Source: Snodgrassella alvi
GTDB lineage: Bacteria; Pseudomonadota; Gammaproteobacteria; Burkholderiales; Neisseriaceae
Length of the DNA: 64,000 nucleotides
Direction of reading: 5' to 3'
Assembly (NCBI RefSeq): GCF_002777425.1
Contig: NZ_MDVC01000107.1
Coordinates: 124,001-188,000 of the forward strand
This document shows, one piece after another, positions 18,260 through 28,287 of the stretch. The notes below the pieces were generated by a model. It ran no database searches. It was not told the origin of the DNA and worked only from the letters and a program-made list of their open reading frames with translations. The first letter of the stretch is position 1, and every line of letters begins with the position of its first letter. The translations under genes were made by a program, and so were the position numbers.

Positions 18260-19144
18260 ATGGTGCAGCAAATAAATGAGTTGTTGACAGCGCAGATTAT
18301 CACTAGTTTTGGACGACGCTTTATAGTGCGCACGTCTGCTGGTAAAACTTATGAAGCTACTACCCGTAAAAAAAGAATTGATTTTGCCTGCGGTGATGAA
18401 GTTCATATCGGGCATATCAATCAGCAGCAGGCCGTGATTGAAGATTACTTACCACGGCGCAGCCTGCTTTACCGTCAGGATGCCACGCGCAGCAAGCTCA
18501 TTGCTGCCAATGTGACGTTGATGCTAATCGTACTGGCCGCTGTACCCACTCCGAGTGAATTATTGTTACAGCGCGCACTACTGGCCGCAGAAGCAGCAAA
18601 CATACCGCCGCTAATAATATTAAACAAGGCAGATTTGCCCCAGAATGCGCAATGGCTGGAAAAATTGGGGTTTTATCAGAGTTTAGGCTATGAGGTGATA
18701 AATATCAGTGCTTTGTGTGATGTAGCCGCATTGCGTCAGCATTTGCAGGGAGAATGTGCAATCCTGTTAGGCCAGTCTGGTATGGGTAAATCTACATTAA
18801 CCAATGCCTTGCTGGGTAATGAACAGGCACGGGTAGGTGCCATTTCAGCAGCACTGGATTCCGGCCGTCATACCACAACCCATGCACAATTGTATGATCT
18901 GGATGCACACAGTCAGCTTATCGACTCTCCCGGTTTACAGGCATTTGGTCTGCACCATTTGCAGGTGAGCGATTTGCTACATTATTTCCCCGATATGCGT
19001 CAGTATATTGGACAGTGCCGTTTTCATAATTGCAGCCATCGTCAGGAACCAGGCTGCGCCCTTAAGCAGGCTGTGGCAGATGGAAAACTGAAACCGGAGC
19101 GGCTCCAGTTTCTGCAAAATATCACCGATGAGTTAACCAGATAA
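18260..19144 (+). CDS. rsgA: Ribosome small-subunit maturation GTPase RsgA
   Basis: A 294 aa circularly permuted GTPase that checks late 30S assembly. An N-terminal OB-fold is followed by GTPase motifs in permuted order: G4 LNKADLP, then G1 GQSGMGKSTL, then G3 DSPG. The C-terminal zinc knuckle is present as CRFHNCSHRQEPGC. It follows the M48 protease gene by 2 bp. Confidence 0.96.
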   Translation: MVQQINELLTAQIITSFGRRFIVRTSAGKTYEATTRKKRIDFACGDEVHIGHINQQQAVIEDYLPRRSLLYRQDATRSKLIAANVTLMLIVLAAVPTPSELLLQRALLAAEAANIPPLIILNKADLPQNAQWLEKLGFYQSLGYEVINISALCDVAALRQHLQGECAILLGQSGMGKSTLTNALLGNEQARVGAISAALDSGRHTTTHAQLYDLDAHSQLIDSPGLQAFGLHHLQVSDLLHYFPDMRQYIGQCRFHNCSHRQEPGCALKQAVADGKLKPERLQFLQNITDELTR

Positions 19145-19285
19145 AATTTGCCAAAAGCAAAAAATCATATTGTATTAAATGTATATATGATGGCAGAAAA
19201 ATCCAAAAAACCGCATAAGCAGTCATATATAAAACATAAGCGTTGTTTTTTTATCTAAAAATCCGTGCTTTACTTGCATAAAAAA

Positions 19286-19313
19286 TTGATTCAGGCAGAA
19301 TAAACATGATACT
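19286..19313 (+). promoter_or_regulatory. Promoter of the rplC ribosomal operon
   Basis: TTGATT (19286-19291) and GATACT (19308-19313) with 16-bp spacing. Transcription would start near 19320, directly before a leader hairpin and about 85 bp upstream of rplC. Confidence 0.5.
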
Positions 19314-19320
19314 ATCGCCA

Positions 19321-19345
19321 TCTTGCCGATTTTACGTCGGCAAGA
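19321..19345 (+). promoter_or_regulatory. Leader hairpin of the rplC operon
   Basis: A perfect 9-bp stem (TCTTGCCGA with TCGGCAAGA) and a 7-nt loop, followed by the T-rich TTCTTTATTT. It could act as an attenuator or as a ribosomal-protein binding site. A second, imperfect hairpin (GGCCAAT with ATTGGTCC) lies at about 19362-19383. In E. coli the equivalent S10 leader is the L4 target; that role here is inference. Confidence 0.5.
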
Positions 19346-19404
19346 TTCTTTATTTGTGCGAGGCCAATCAATCGTAATTGGTCCCTTTATAAAAGGAAAT
19401 AACT

Positions 19405-20049
19405 ATGACTTTAGGTCTGGTTGGGCGCAAAGTAGGCATGACGCGCGTGTTCGATGAGAACGGCGCTTCAGTTCCAGTAACTGTACTGGACATGTCTGCT
19501 AACCGCGTCACTCAACTCAAATCCGAAGCTACCGACGGCTACACTGCCGTACAGGTGACTTTCGGTCAGAAAAAAGCCAATCGCGTCAGCAAGGCGCAGG
19601 CAGGTCACTTTGCCAAAGCTGGTGTTGAAGCCGGTCGTGGCTTGGTAGAATTTGCCGTTTCTGAAGAAAAATTGGCTGAATTGTCTGCGGGTGCTGAAAT
19701 TAATGTCAGCATTTTTGCAGCAGGTCAGTTGATTGATGTCACTGGTACCAGCAAAGGTAAAGGCTTTTCTGGCACCATCAAACGTCACAATTTTGGTTCT
19801 CAGCGTGCTTCTCACGGTAACTCCCGTTCCCATCGTGTGCCAGGTTCAACCGGTATGGCACAGGATCCGGGTCGCGTATTCCCGGGTAAACGTATGGCTG
19901 GTCAGTACGGTAACGTTAAATCCACCATCCAGAATCTGGAAATCGTACGCGTAGATACCGAACGTCAGCTGTTGCTGGTGAAAGGTGCAGTGCCCGGTGC
20001 GGTTAACAGCGACGTTGTCGTGCGTCCGAGCGTGAAGGTAGGTGCGTAA
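19405..20049 (+). CDS. rplC: 50S ribosomal protein L3
   Basis: A 214 aa early-assembly 50S protein. The N-terminus [20 protein letters not shown] and the central [17 protein letters not shown] loop that reaches toward the peptidyl transferase centre are typical. It is the first gene of the ribosomal block here. rpsJ, which normally precedes rplC, is absent and replaced by a promoter and leader. The stop overlaps the rplD start by one base. AAAGGA precedes the ATG. Confidence 0.97.
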   Translation: MTLGLVGRKVGMTRVFDENGASVPVTVLDMSANRVTQLKSEATDGYTAVQVTFGQKKANRVSKAQAGHFAKAGVEAGRGLVEFAVSEEKLAELSAGAEINVSIFAAGQLIDVTGTSKGKGFSGTIKRHNFGSQRASHGNSRSHRVPGSTGMAQDPGRVFPGKRMAGQYGNVKSTIQNLEIVRVDTERQLLLVKGAVPGAVNSDVVVRPSVKVGA

Positions 20050-20669
20050 TGGAACTGAAATTAATTGATGCTCAAGGTCAGGTTGCAGGTGCAGTTGCTG
20101 CTTCTGACGCATTGTTTGCACGTGAATACAATGAAGATCTGGTTCACCAGCTGGTTACTGCCTTTCTGGCCAATGCCCGCTCCGGTAACCGTTCACAGTT
20201 GACTCGTGCCGAAGTAAAACACTCTACTAAAAAGCCATGGCGTCAGAAAGGAACTGGCCGCGCCCGTTCCGGTATGACATCTTCTCCGCTGTGGCGCAGT
20301 GGTGGTCGTGCGTTCCCGAATAAACCAGATGAAAACTTTACCCAGAAAGTAAATCGCAAGATGTACCGCGCGGGTATGGCTGCCATCCTGTCTCAGCTGG
20401 TACGTGACGAACGCCTGTTTGTTATTGATGAATTGTCTGCTGCTACACCTAAAACCAAAGCGTTTGCCGAACAGGTAAAAAATCTGGGTATGGAGCAGGT
20501 ATTATTCATCACCAAACAGCTGGATGAAAACGTTTACTTGTCTAGCCGCAACCTGCCGAATGTACTGGTTCTGGAAGCACAGCAAACTGATCCGTACAAT
20601 CTGTTACGCTTTAAGAAAGTAGTGCTTACCAAAGCAGCAGTTGCACAACTTGAGGAGCAATGGGTATGA
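20049..20669 (+). CDS. rplD: 50S ribosomal protein L4
   Basis: A 206 aa 50S protein lining the exit tunnel. The extended loop [15 protein letters not shown] is clearly visible. L4 is also the autogenous repressor of the S10 operon in gammaproteobacteria; whether it acts on the leader at 19321-19383 is untested. Start overlaps the rplC stop. Confidence 0.97.
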   Translation: MELKLIDAQGQVAGAVAASDALFAREYNEDLVHQLVTAFLANARSGNRSQLTRAEVKHSTKKPWRQKGTGRARSGMTSSPLWRSGGRAFPNKPDENFTQKVNRKMYRAGMAAILSQLVRDERLFVIDELSAATPKTKAFAEQVKNLGMEQVLFITKQLDENVYLSSRNLPNVLVLEAQQTDPYNLLRFKKVVLTKAAVAQLEEQWV

Positions 20670-20980
20670 ATCAACAACGTTTAATGCAAGTGCTCTTGGC
20701 TCCTGTTGTTTCTGAAAAAAGCAACATGCTGGCTGAAAAACGCAACCAGATGACGTTTAAAGTATTGCCAAACGCCACCAAGCCAGAAATCAAGGCTGCT
20801 GTGGAACTATTGTTTAATGTAAAAGTGGATTCTGTAGCCACCACCCTCATTAAAGGCAAAAGTAAACGTTTTGGCCGTACCATCGGTAAGCGCAGTGACG
20901 TGAAAAAAGCTTATGTCAGCCTGGCGGCTGGTCAAGAGCTGGACATCGAATCTGCTGCCGCTTCTGCAGATAAGGAATAA
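20666..20980 (+). CDS. rplW: 50S ribosomal protein L23
   Basis: A 104 aa protein at the tunnel exit, the docking point for trigger factor and SRP. I chose ATG 20666 over 20660 because GAGGAG at 20652-20657 is 8 bases before it but only 2 before the other. It shares an ATGA overlap with rplD. Motifs: LAPVVSEKS and [20 protein letters not shown]. Confidence 0.95.
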   Translation: MNQQRLMQVLLAPVVSEKSNMLAEKRNQMTFKVLPNATKPEIKAAVELLFNVKVDSVATTLIKGKSKRFGRTIGKRSDVKKAYVSLAAGQELDIESAAASADKE

Positions 20981-20985
20981 GCACT

Positions 20986-21822
20986 ATGGCTATTGTTAAA
21001 ATGAAGCCGACTTCTGCTGGCCGTCGCGGCATGGTACGCGTGGTAACAGAAGGCTTGCACAAAGGTGCACCATATGCACCATTATTGGAAAAACAGTCTT
21101 CAACCGCTGGTCGTAACCACGGTGGACGGATTACCACCCGTCATAAAGGTGGTGGCCATAAACATCATTACCGTGTTGTAGACTTCAAACGTAACGACAA
21201 AGACGGTATTGCTGCCAAAGTAGAACGCATTGAGTACGATCCAAACCGTACTGCACATATTGCACTGTTGTGTTTCGCCGATGGTGAACGCCGTTACATT
21301 ATTGCTCCGCGCAATGTACAGGTAGGTGCCGTACTGGTTTCTGGTTCCGAAGCGGCAATCAAGGCTGGTAATAATCTGCCAATTCGCAATATTCCGGTTG
21401 GTACAACGCTCCACTGTATCGAAATGAAACCGGGTAAAGGTGCTCAGATTGCCCGCTCAGCTGGCGCATCTGCCGTACTGTTGGCTAAAGAAGGTGTATA
21501 TGCCCAGTTGCGTCTGCGTTCTGGCGAAGTACGTAAAATTCACGTTGACTGCCGTGCCACCATTGGTGAAGTAGGCAACGAAGAACAAAGCCTGCAAAAA
21601 CTGGGTAAAGCCGGTGCCAAGCGCTGGCGCGGTATCCGTCCTACCGTACGCGGTGTGGTAATGAACCCGGTAGATCACCCGCATGGTGGTGGTGAAGGCC
21701 GTACTGGTGAAGCTCGTGAACCGGTTAGCCCATGGGGTACACCAACCAAAGGCTATCGTACTCGTCGTAATAAACGCACGAACAACATGATTGTTCGCCG
21801 CCGTTACTCAAATAAAGGTTAA
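20986..21822 (+). CDS. rplB: 50S ribosomal protein L2
   Basis: A 278 aa protein needed for subunit association and peptidyl transferase activity. The signature near the C-terminus, [14 protein letters not shown], includes the conserved histidine of the L2 active loop. The N-terminal [11 protein letters not shown] and the repeated [17 protein letters not shown] are typical. Confidence 0.98.
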   Translation: MAIVKMKPTSAGRRGMVRVVTEGLHKGAPYAPLLEKQSSTAGRNHGGRITTRHKGGGHKHHYRVVDFKRNDKDGIAAKVERIEYDPNRTAHIALLCFADGERRYIIAPRNVQVGAVLVSGSEAAIKAGNNLPIRNIPVGTTLHCIEMKPGKGAQIARSAGASAVLLAKEGVYAQLRLRSGEVRKIHVDCRATIGEVGNEEQSLQKLGKAGAKRWRGIRPTVRGVVMNPVDHPHGGGEGRTGEAREPVSPWGTPTKGYRTRRNKRTNNMIVRRRYSNKG

Positions 21823-21827
21823 CTGAT

Positions 21828-22103
21828 ATGGCTCGTTCATTAAAAAAAGGCCCATATGTCGACCTGCATTTACTGAAAAAAGTCGATGCGGCTCGTGCTA
21901 CTAACGACAAGCGCCCGATTAAAACCTGGTCACGTCGTTCCACTATTCTGCCTGATTTTATCGGTCTGACCATTGCTGTACACAACGGCCGTACCCACGT
22001 GCCAGTATTCATCAGCGACAATATGGTTGGTCACAAATTAGGTGAGTTCTCATTGACCCGTACCTTCAAAGGCCATCTGGCTGACAAGAAGGCTAAAAAA
22101 TAA
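21828..22103 (+). CDS. rpsS: 30S ribosomal protein S19
   Basis: A 91 aa 30S head protein that pairs with S13. [19 protein letters not shown] and [16 protein letters not shown] are family signatures. It lies 5 bp after rplB. Confidence 0.97.
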   Translation: MARSLKKGPYVDLHLLKKVDAARATNDKRPIKTWSRRSTILPDFIGLTIAVHNGRTHVPVFISDNMVGHKLGEFSLTRTFKGHLADKKAKK

Positions 22104-22113
22104 GGGATAAAAC

Positions 22114-22443
22114 ATGAGAGTTAGTGCACAACATAAAAATGCCCGCATTTCTGCGCAAAAAGCCCGTCTGGTTGCTGATCTGGTGCGTGGCAAAGATATT
22201 GCCCAAGCGTTGAATATTTTGACATTCAGCCCGAAAAAAGGTGCTGAGTTGATCAAAAAGGTACTGGAATCTGCTGTGGCTAATGCCGAGCATAACGAAG
22301 GTGCTGATATCGACGAATTGAAAGTGGTTACCATCTATGTCGACAAAGGTCCAAGTCTGAAACGTTTTCAGGCGCGTGCCAAAGGTCGTGGTAATCGCAT
22401 CGAGAAACAAACTTGTCACATCAACGTGATTGTGGGCAACTAA
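22114..22443 (+). CDS. rplV: 50S ribosomal protein L22
   Basis: A 109 aa protein whose beta-hairpin lines the exit tunnel constriction, the macrolide site. The hairpin end [20 protein letters not shown] and the N-terminal [16 protein letters not shown] are visible. Confidence 0.97.
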   Translation: MRVSAQHKNARISAQKARLVADLVRGKDIAQALNILTFSPKKGAELIKKVLESAVANAEHNEGADIDELKVVTIYVDKGPSLKRFQARAKGRGNRIEKQTCHINVIVGN

Positions 22444-22452
22444 GGAAAAGCG

Positions 22453-23157
22453 ATGGGACAAAAAATTAACCCTACAGGCTTTCGCCTGGCAGTGAATAAA
22501 GATTGGTCTTCCAAGTGGTTTGCCAAAAGCGGCGACTTTTCCAAAGTGCTGAAAGAAGATATCGACGTACGTAATTTTTTACGTAAACGTCTGGCTAATG
22601 CTTCTGTTGGTCGTGTTGTAATTGAACGTCCGGCTAAATCTGCACGCATTACCATTTATAGCGCCCGTCCAGGGATTGTAATTGGTAAAAAAGGCGAAGA
22701 CATTGAAGTATTAAAACGTGATTTGCAGAAAATCATGGGTGTGCCGGTACATGTCAACATCGAAGAAATCCGCAAACCGGAAATCGATGCGCAAATCATT
22801 GCAGACAATATCGCTGCACAGCTGGAAAAACGTGTAATGTTTCGCCGTGCCATGAAACGTGCCATGCAAAATGCCATGCGCGTTGGTGCTAAAGGTATCA
22901 AAATCATGTCTTCCGGCCGTTTAAACGGTATCGAAATTGCCCGCACCGAATGGTATCGTGAGGGTCGTGTACCTTTGCATACCCTGCGTGCCAATGTTGA
23001 CTACGCAACTAGCGAAGCCAAAACCACATATGGCATTATCGGTATCAAGGTCTGGGTTTATAAGGGTGAATTAACCCCGGGTGAAATTCAGGCCAAGCCG
23101 GAACAGGACAAGAAACACAGCAGAAAGGCAGGTGGTCGAAATGCTGCAGCCAACTAG
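22453..23157 (+). CDS. rpsC: 30S ribosomal protein S3
   Basis: A 234 aa 30S protein at the mRNA entry channel. N-terminal [14 protein letters not shown] domain with [12 protein letters not shown]-like pattern ([15 protein letters not shown]), and the C-terminal [15 protein letters not shown] basic tail follows. Overlaps the rplP start by 17 bp. Confidence 0.97.
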   Translation: MGQKINPTGFRLAVNKDWSSKWFAKSGDFSKVLKEDIDVRNFLRKRLANASVGRVVIERPAKSARITIYSARPGIVIGKKGEDIEVLKRDLQKIMGVPVHVNIEEIRKPEIDAQIIADNIAAQLEKRVMFRRAMKRAMQNAMRVGAKGIKIMSSGRLNGIEIARTEWYREGRVPLHTLRANVDYATSEAKTTYGIIGIKVWVYKGELTPGEIQAKPEQDKKHSRKAGGRNAAAN

Positions 23158-23557
23158 AATGAAATACCGCAAACAGCAAAAAGGCCGCAACACCGGTATT
23201 GCTACTCGTGGCAATAAAGTTAGCTTTGGTGATTTTGGTCTGAAAGCTGTGGGCCGTGGTCGTTTGACTGCACGCCAGATTGAGGCAGCACGTCGTGCAA
23301 TGACTCGTCACATTAAACGTGGCGGTCGTATCTGGATTCGCGTATTCCCGGATAAACCCATTACTGAAAAACCAATTCAGGTACGTATGGGTGGCGGTAA
23401 AGGTAATGTGGAATATTACATTGCCGAAATCCAGCCGGGCAAAATGCTCTACGAAATGGATGGTGTAGATGAAACTTTGGCACGTCAGGCTTTCGAGCTG
23501 GCAGCAGCCAAATTGCCGATTCAGACCGTATTTGTTAAACGCCAGGTAGGTCAATAA
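23141..23557 (+). CDS. rplP: 50S ribosomal protein L16
   Basis: A 138 aa 50S protein at the A-site tRNA elbow. The correct start is the internal ATG 23141 ([17 protein letters not shown]), with AGGTGG upstream; a longer frame from 23081 would add 20 foreign residues inside rpsC. Motifs: [17 protein letters not shown] and RMGGGKGN. The stop overlaps the rpmC start. Confidence 0.96.
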   Translation: MLQPTRMKYRKQQKGRNTGIATRGNKVSFGDFGLKAVGRGRLTARQIEAARRAMTRHIKRGGRIWIRVFPDKPITEKPIQVRMGGGKGNVEYYIAEIQPGKMLYEMDGVDETLARQAFELAAAKLPIQTVFVKRQVGQ

Positions 23558-23748
23558 TGAAAACCAGTGAATTGAAAGACAAATCTGTTGAGCAGTTAAA
23601 CGAAGAACTGGTTGGCCTGTTGAAAGCGCAGTTTGGACTGCGTATGCAGCATGCCACCGGCCAGCTGGGTAAAAACAGTGAGCTGAAAAAAGTGCGTCGT
23701 AATATTGCTCGTGTAAAAACCATTTTGCACCAGAAGGATGGTGAATGA
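23557..23748 (+). CDS. rpmC: 50S ribosomal protein L29
   Basis: A 63 aa two-helix protein next to L23 at the tunnel exit. [19 protein letters not shown] and the C-terminal [12 protein letters not shown] are typical. Overlaps both neighbours by a few bases. Confidence 0.95.
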   Translation: MKTSELKDKSVEQLNEELVGLLKAQFGLRMQHATGQLGKNSELKKVRRNIARVKTILHQKDGE

Positions 23749-24011
23749 TGACTGAAGCTAAAAACGTACGTACTTTGCAGGGCAAAGTCGTGAGCGACAA
23801 AATGGATAAAACTGTAACCGTACTGGTGGAGCGTAAGGTAAAACACCCGCTGTATGGCAAAGTGATTCGCCGTTCTACCAAAATCCATGCACACGATGAG
23901 CAGAACCAATACGGTATTGGTGACGTTGTTGTCATTTCCGAAGGTCGCCCATTGTCAAAAACCAAAAGCTGGGTTGTAACAGAGCTGATTGAAAAAGCAC
24001 GCAATGTGTAA
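23745..24011 (+). CDS. rpsQ: 30S ribosomal protein S17
   Basis: An 88 aa OB-fold 16S rRNA binder. [20 protein letters not shown] and the later [17 protein letters not shown] identify it. Start may be either of two adjacent ATGs (23745 or 23748). It is followed not by rplN directly but by a 232-bp structured gap. Confidence 0.95.
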   Translation: MMTEAKNVRTLQGKVVSDKMDKTVTVLVERKVKHPLYGKVIRRSTKIHAHDEQNQYGIGDVVVISEGRPLSKTKSWVVTELIEKARNV

Positions 24012-24025
24012 TTAACACAACAATG

Positions 24026-24034
24026 TGCTACAAT
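24026..24034 (+). promoter_or_regulatory. Extended -10 element after rpsQ
   Basis: TGCTACAAT is an extended -10 (TGn plus TACAAT). Extended -10 promoters can work without a good -35, and TTAACA just upstream is too close to serve as one. Transcription would begin about 24041, inside the left arm of the first hairpin. Confidence 0.4.
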
Positions 24035-24035
24035 T

Positions 24036-24175
24036 AGGGAACGAAGTCTTGCGACAATCGGATATTGTCTGTAAACTTCGTTCCTTAACTTTCAGTTTCT
24101 TGAAAGTATCCGGCGATCGCCGGAGCTCTCCCTTCGGGACCCAAGACTGGTTTACTAGAACCGTTAATGGTTTCA
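24036..24175 (+). ncRNA. Run of consecutive hairpins between rpsQ and rplN (candidate structured RNA)
   Basis: Read directly: hairpin 1 at 24036-24086 has a 12-bp outer stem (one G.T), a 4-bp middle and a 6-bp GACAAT/ATTGTC top. Hairpin 2 at 24088-24107 has a 7-bp stem ACTTTCA/TGAAAGT. Hairpin 3 at 24109-24124 is the palindrome CCGGCGATCGCCGG plus one pair. Hairpin 4 at 24129-24139 is TCCC/GGGA. Then GGTT, AACC and GGTT at 24149, 24159 and 24169, with 6-nt loops, form two mutually exclusive stems. No T-run follows, so it is not a simple terminator. It could be an rplN operon leader, a processing site or a small RNA. Confidence 0.5.
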
Positions 24176-24243
24176 AACAGCTATAAAGTAGTAGCAGGCT
24201 GATTGAAAGCGGTAAATTAAGTTGGATTTTAAAAGGTAATAAC

Positions 24244-24612
24244 ATGATTCAAATGCAGACCATCTTAGATGTGGCTGACAACTCTGGTGCGCGCCGTGTA
24301 ATGTGCATCAAAGTATTAGGTGGATCTAAGCGTCGCTACGCATCTGTAGGCGACATTATCAAAGTGGCCGTAAAAGACGCAGCTCCTCGTGGTCGCGTTA
24401 AAAAGGGCGATGTATATAACGCTGTGGTAGTACGTACAGCTAAAGGTGTGCGTCGTAACGACGGAGCACTGATCAAATTTGATAACAATGCAGCCGTGCT
24501 GTTGAATACCAAGCTGGAACCAATTGGTACCCGTATTTTTGGCCCGGTAACCCGTGAGCTACGTACTGAGCGATTCATGAAAATCGTTTCATTGGCTCCT
24601 GAAGTACTGTAA
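24244..24612 (+). CDS. rplN: 50S ribosomal protein L14
   Basis: A 122 aa 50S protein at the subunit interface, and the docking point for RsfS, which is encoded at 38 kb. [19 protein letters not shown] and [19 protein letters not shown] are signatures. It begins the spc-type part of the block, behind the hairpin run. Confidence 0.98.
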   Translation: MIQMQTILDVADNSGARRVMCIKVLGGSKRRYASVGDIIKVAVKDAAPRGRVKKGDVYNAVVVRTAKGVRRNDGALIKFDNNAAVLLNTKLEPIGTRIFGPVTRELRTERFMKIVSLAPEVL

Positions 24613-24623
24613 GTGAGGTTGCA

Positions 24624-24947
24624 ATGAAAAAGATTAAAACTGGTGATCAGGTGATCATCATTGCCGGTAAAGATAAGGGCAAACAGGGTAAAGTAGTGCG
24701 TGTTCTGGGTGATAAAGTGATTGTTGACGGTGTTAACCGTGTTAAACGTCACCAGAAACCTAACCCCATGCGTGGGATTGAAGGTGGTGTAATCACCAAA
24801 GATGCGCCATTGGCTATTTCCAATGTGGCGATTTTCAATCCGGAAACCCAAAAAGCTGACCGCGTAGGTATCAAGGTAGAAACAGTAGACGGAAAAGTAG
24901 TACGTACCCGTGTATACAAATCTACCGGTGCCACCGTGGGAGCTTAA
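24624..24947 (+). CDS. rplX: 50S ribosomal protein L24
   Basis: A 107 aa assembly-initiator protein with an N-terminal KOW motif ([20 protein letters not shown]) and the following [12 protein letters not shown]. Confidence 0.97.
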   Translation: MKKIKTGDQVIIIAGKDKGKQGKVVRVLGDKVIVDGVNRVKRHQKPNPMRGIEGGVITKDAPLAISNVAIFNPETQKADRVGIKVETVDGKVVRTRVYKSTGATVGA

Positions 24948-24957
24948 GGAGTAATCA

Positions 24958-25497
24958 ATGGCTCGTTTAAAAGACTTTTATAACACCACTGTTGTTCCTG
25001 AGTTGACCAAACAGTTCGGTTACAAATCTATCATGGAAGTACCGCGTATTGAAAAAATTACCCTGAATATGGGTGTAGGTGAAGCGGTTGCCGATAAAAA
25101 AGTAATGGAACATGCAGTTGGTGATCTGGAAAAAATTGCTGGTCAGAAACCGGTGGTAACCGTAGCACGCAAATCTATCGCTGGCTTTAAAATCCGTGAT
25201 AACTATCCGATCGGTTGCAAGGTAACCTTGCGTCGTGACCGTATGTATGAGTTTCTAGACCGCTTGATTGCCATTGCCTTGCCTCGTGTACGTGATTTCC
25301 GTGGCGTAAATGGTAAATCATTTGATGGCCGTGGTAACTATAACATGGGTGTGCGTGAACAAATTATTTTCCCGGAAATTGAATACGATAAAATTGATGC
25401 TTTGCGTGGTTTAAATATTACCATTACCACAACTGCTAAAACTGATGCAGAAGCCAAAGCACTGTTGTCTCTGTTCAAATTTCCGTTTAAGGGTTAA
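24958..25497 (+). CDS. rplE: 50S ribosomal protein L5
   Basis: A 179 aa 5S rRNA-binding protein of the central protuberance. Motifs: [36 protein letters not shown] and [20 protein letters not shown]. Confidence 0.98.
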   Translation: MARLKDFYNTTVVPELTKQFGYKSIMEVPRIEKITLNMGVGEAVADKKVMEHAVGDLEKIAGQKPVVTVARKSIAGFKIRDNYPIGCKVTLRRDRMYEFLDRLIAIALPRVRDFRGVNGKSFDGRGNYNMGVREQIIFPEIEYDKIDALRGLNITITTTAKTDAEAKALLSLFKFPFKG

Positions 25498-25499
25498 TT

Positions 25500-25805
25500 A
25501 TGGCTAAGAAAGCACTTATTAATCGTGAGCTGAAGCGTGAAGCTTTAGCAAAAAAATATGCTGCCAAACGCGAAGCCATTTTCGCTATCATCAATGATGC
25601 CAATGCGACTGATGAAGAGCAATTTCAGGCACGCCTGAAATTACAGGCTATTCCGCGTAATGCTGCTCCGATTCGTCAACGTCGTCGCTGCGCTTTGACT
25701 GGTCGTCCGCGTGGTAATTTCCGTAAATTCGGCTTGGCCCGTACCAAAATCCGTGAAATCGCCATGCGTGGTGAAATTCCGGGCGTAATCAAAGCCAGCT
25801 GGTAA
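25500..25805 (+). CDS. rpsN: 30S ribosomal protein S14, zinc-free form
   Basis: A 101 aa S14 of the longer type without CxxC zinc pairs. The conserved C-terminal half [19 protein letters not shown] is intact. It starts 2 bp after rplE. Confidence 0.97.
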   Translation: MAKKALINRELKREALAKKYAAKREAIFAIINDANATDEEQFQARLKLQAIPRNAAPIRQRRRCALTGRPRGNFRKFGLARTKIREIAMRGEIPGVIKASW

Positions 25806-25819
25806 TAGGAGTATAAAAT

Positions 25820-26212
25820 ATGAGTATGCATGATCCTATTTCCGATATGTTGACCCGCATTCGCAACGCTCAGCGTGCGAATAAAGCTACTGTAAACATG
25901 CCTTCTTCCAAATTAAAAGTGGCTATCGCCAAAGTTTTGAAAGAGGAAGGTTATGTAGAAGACTTCGTTGTATCTGCTGAAACCAAGGCGACATTGGAAA
26001 TACAATTGAAATACTACGCTGGTCAGCCTGTGATTGAACGCATTCAACGCGTATCACGTCCTGGTCTGCGTGTGTATAAAGGTTCCAACGACATCCCTTC
26101 TGTAATGAATGGTTTGGGCGTTGTGATTGTGAGCACTTCTAAAGGCGTAATGACTGACCGTAAAGCCCGTGCCAATGGTATTGGCGGTGAGTTATTGTGC
26201 GTGGTTGCCTAA
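25820..26212 (+). CDS. rpsH: 30S ribosomal protein S8
   Basis: A 130 aa 16S rRNA helix-21 binder, and the autogenous repressor of the spc operon in E. coli (target in the rplE region). [18 protein letters not shown] and the C-terminal [19 protein letters not shown] identify it. Confidence 0.97.
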   Translation: MSMHDPISDMLTRIRNAQRANKATVNMPSSKLKVAIAKVLKEEGYVEDFVVSAETKATLEIQLKYYAGQPVIERIQRVSRPGLRVYKGSNDIPSVMNGLGVVIVSTSKGVMTDRKARANGIGGELLCVVA

Positions 26213-26221
26213 GGGGAAAAC

Positions 26222-26755
26222 ATGTCTCGAATTGCAAAACATCCGGTAGTGGTTCCGGCTGGCGTTGACGTTAAGTTTTCTCCAGAGGCTATTATCGTTA
26301 AAGGTAAAAACGGCGAATTATCCCTGCATCAACACGCTGAAGTAAATGTAGCACTGAATGATGGCCAGTTGGTTATTACCGCTAACGACAACAGTACAAA
26401 AGCAAATGCATTGTCTGGTACTGTACGTGCGTTATTACACAACATGGTTGTAGGCGTAAGCAGTGGTTTTGAGAAAAAACTGCAACTGATTGGTGTAGGT
26501 TATCGCGCTCAGGCTCAAGGTAAAGTATTGAACCTTTCTTTGGGTTACTCTCATCCGATTAACTATGAATTACCAGAAGGTATCACTGCCACAACTCCTT
26601 CAGCTACCGAAGTAATTATTGCCGGTGCTGATAAGCAGGTGGTAGGGCAGGTGGCCGCTGAAATTCGTGGATTCCGTCCGCCAGAACCTTACAAAGGTAA
26701 AGGTGTACGTTATGCTGATGAGCGCGTCGTTATTAAAGAAACCAAGAAAAAATAA
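26222..26755 (+). CDS. rplF: 50S ribosomal protein L6
   Basis: A 177 aa protein near the GTPase-associated centre. Two related domains are visible; signatures are [15 protein letters not shown] and [18 protein letters not shown]. Confidence 0.97.
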   Translation: MSRIAKHPVVVPAGVDVKFSPEAIIVKGKNGELSLHQHAEVNVALNDGQLVITANDNSTKANALSGTVRALLHNMVVGVSSGFEKKLQLIGVGYRAQAQGKVLNLSLGYSHPINYELPEGITATTPSATEVIIAGADKQVVGQVAAEIRGFRPPEPYKGKGVRYADERVVIKETKKK

Positions 26756-26768
26756 TTGAGGCTCACTG

Positions 26769-27122
26769 ATGGATAAAAATGTAGCAAGACTGCGTCGTGC
26801 ACGTAAAACCCGTGCCAAAATTGCAGCTCTGAACAAAGTGAGATTGTGCGTTTTCCGCACCAATAATCACATTTATGCCCAGGTTATTAGCGCTGAAGGT
26901 GATCGAGTATTGGCTCAGGCCTCTACTCTGGAGGCTGATGTGCGTTCCAGCATTAAATATGGCAGCAATGTTGACGCTGCTGTAGTAGTTGGTAAACGCA
27001 TTGCTGAAAAAGCCAAAGCAGCTGGCATTGATGCAGTGGCATTTGACCGTTCAGGTTTTCAATACCATGGTCGCGTTAAAGCCTTGGCTGAGGCAGCTCG
27101 TGAAAACGGCTTGAGCTTCTAA
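26769..27122 (+). CDS. rplR: 50S ribosomal protein L18
   Basis: A 117 aa 5S rRNA-binding protein with a basic N-terminus ([20 protein letters not shown]) and the C-terminal [20 protein letters not shown]. Confidence 0.97.
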   Translation: MDKNVARLRRARKTRAKIAALNKVRLCVFRTNNHIYAQVISAEGDRVLAQASTLEADVRSSIKYGSNVDAAVVVGKRIAEKAKAAGIDAVAFDRSGFQYHGRVKALAEAARENGLSF

Positions 27123-27141
27123 TAAACTGGAGACCAGAAAT

Positions 27142-27660
27142 ATGGCAAAACACGAAACTGAAGAACGCGGTGACGGCCTGATCGAAAAAATGGTTGCCGT
27201 AAACCGTGTGACCAAAGTGGTTAAAGGTGGCCGCATTATGGCTTTCTCGGCTTTAACCGTAGTTGGTGATGGCGATGGTCGTATCGGCATGGGTAAAGGT
27301 AAATCCAAAGAAGTACCTGTAGCTGTACAGAAAGCTATGGATCAAGCCCGTCGTAATATGATTAAAGTGCCTTTAAACGGCCGTACTATTCACCATGAAG
27401 TAATTGGTCGTCATGGCGCTACCCGCGTATTCATGCAGCCTGCTAAAGAAGGTAATGGCGTGAAAGCTGGCGGCCCAATGCGTTTGGTATTTGATGCAAT
27501 GGGTATTCACAATATCTCTGCTAAAGTACACGGTTCAACCAATCCATACAATATTGTTCGCGCAACTCTGGATGGCTTGTCCAAACTGTATACACCAGCT
27601 GAAATTGCAGCCAAACGTGGCCTGACCGTAGAAGAAATTTTAGGAGCAGAGCATGAGTGA
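27142..27660 (+). CDS. rpsE: 30S ribosomal protein S5
   Basis: A 172 aa 30S protein involved in decoding fidelity. The double-stranded-RNA-binding N-domain carries [20 protein letters not shown] and [20 protein letters not shown]. Overlaps rpmD by 8 bp. Confidence 0.97.
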   Translation: MAKHETEERGDGLIEKMVAVNRVTKVVKGGRIMAFSALTVVGDGDGRIGMGKGKSKEVPVAVQKAMDQARRNMIKVPLNGRTIHHEVIGRHGATRVFMQPAKEGNGVKAGGPMRLVFDAMGIHNISAKVHGSTNPYNIVRATLDGLSKLYTPAEIAAKRGLTVEEILGAEHE

Positions 27661-27838
27661 GCAAAAAACCGTACGCATTACATTGGTTAAAAGCCTGATT
27701 GGTACTATTGCCTCTCATCGTGCCTGCGCACGCGGTCTGGGTTTGCGTCACCGTGAGCATACTGTTGAGGTGCTTGATACCCCCGAAAATCGTGGCATGA
27801 TCAATAAAATCAGCTACCTTTTGAAAGTGGAGAAGTAA
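27653..27838 (+). CDS. rpmD: 50S ribosomal protein L30
   Basis: A 61 aa protein. [14 protein letters not shown] and [20 protein letters not shown] are typical. AGGAG lies inside the rpsE end, so the pair is translationally coupled. Confidence 0.95.
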   Translation: MSEQKTVRITLVKSLIGTIASHRACARGLGLRHREHTVEVLDTPENRGMINKISYLLKVEK

Positions 27839-27839
27839 C

Positions 27840-28274
27840 ATGCTTTTGAATACCATTCAACCTGCTGAAGGTGCTAAACATGCGGCTCGCCGTGTGGGTC
27901 GTGGCATTGGCAGCGGTTTAGGCAAAACCTGTGGTCGTGGCCACAAAGGTCAGAAAAGCCGTAAAGGTGGTTATCATAAAGTTGGTTTCGAAGGTGGTCA
28001 GATGCCTTTGCAGCGTCGCCTGCCGAAACGTGGCTTTAAATCTTTAACTGCCGGTTTTAATGCTCAAGTGCGTTTGGATGATCTGGCTAAAGTTGCAGTT
28101 GACGAAATTGATATTTTGGTACTGAAACAGGCCGGACTGGTGCCTGCTACTGCCTTAAATGTTAAAATCATTGCATCAGGCAGTATTGATAAGGCGGTAA
28201 CTTTAAATGGTATTAAAGCCACCAAAGGTGCGCAACAGGCCATTGAAGCTGCCGGTGGTAAAGTAGCAGAATAA
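27840..28274 (+). CDS. rplO: 50S ribosomal protein L15
   Basis: A 144 aa late-assembly protein with the Gly-rich extension [20 protein letters not shown] and the signature [18 protein letters not shown]. Confidence 0.97.
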   Translation: MLLNTIQPAEGAKHAARRVGRGIGSGLGKTCGRGHKGQKSRKGGYHKVGFEGGQMPLQRRLPKRGFKSLTAGFNAQVRLDDLAKVAVDEIDILVLKQAGLVPATALNVKIIASGSIDKAVTLNGIKATKGAQQAIEAAGGKVAE

Positions 28275-28287
28275 GGCAAGGAATCAA

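Noticed and set aside
23045-24004. A 319-codon open frame on the minus strand opposite rpsC-rplP-rpmC-rpsQ
   Set aside because: It is antisense to four certain ribosomal protein genes, has no recognisable domain, and such long shadow frames are common opposite codon-biased genes.
24036-24175. The rpsQ-rplN hairpins as a tRNA or a simple Rho-independent terminator
   Set aside because: There is no cloverleaf or CCA-type acceptor pairing, and no T-run follows any of the stems.
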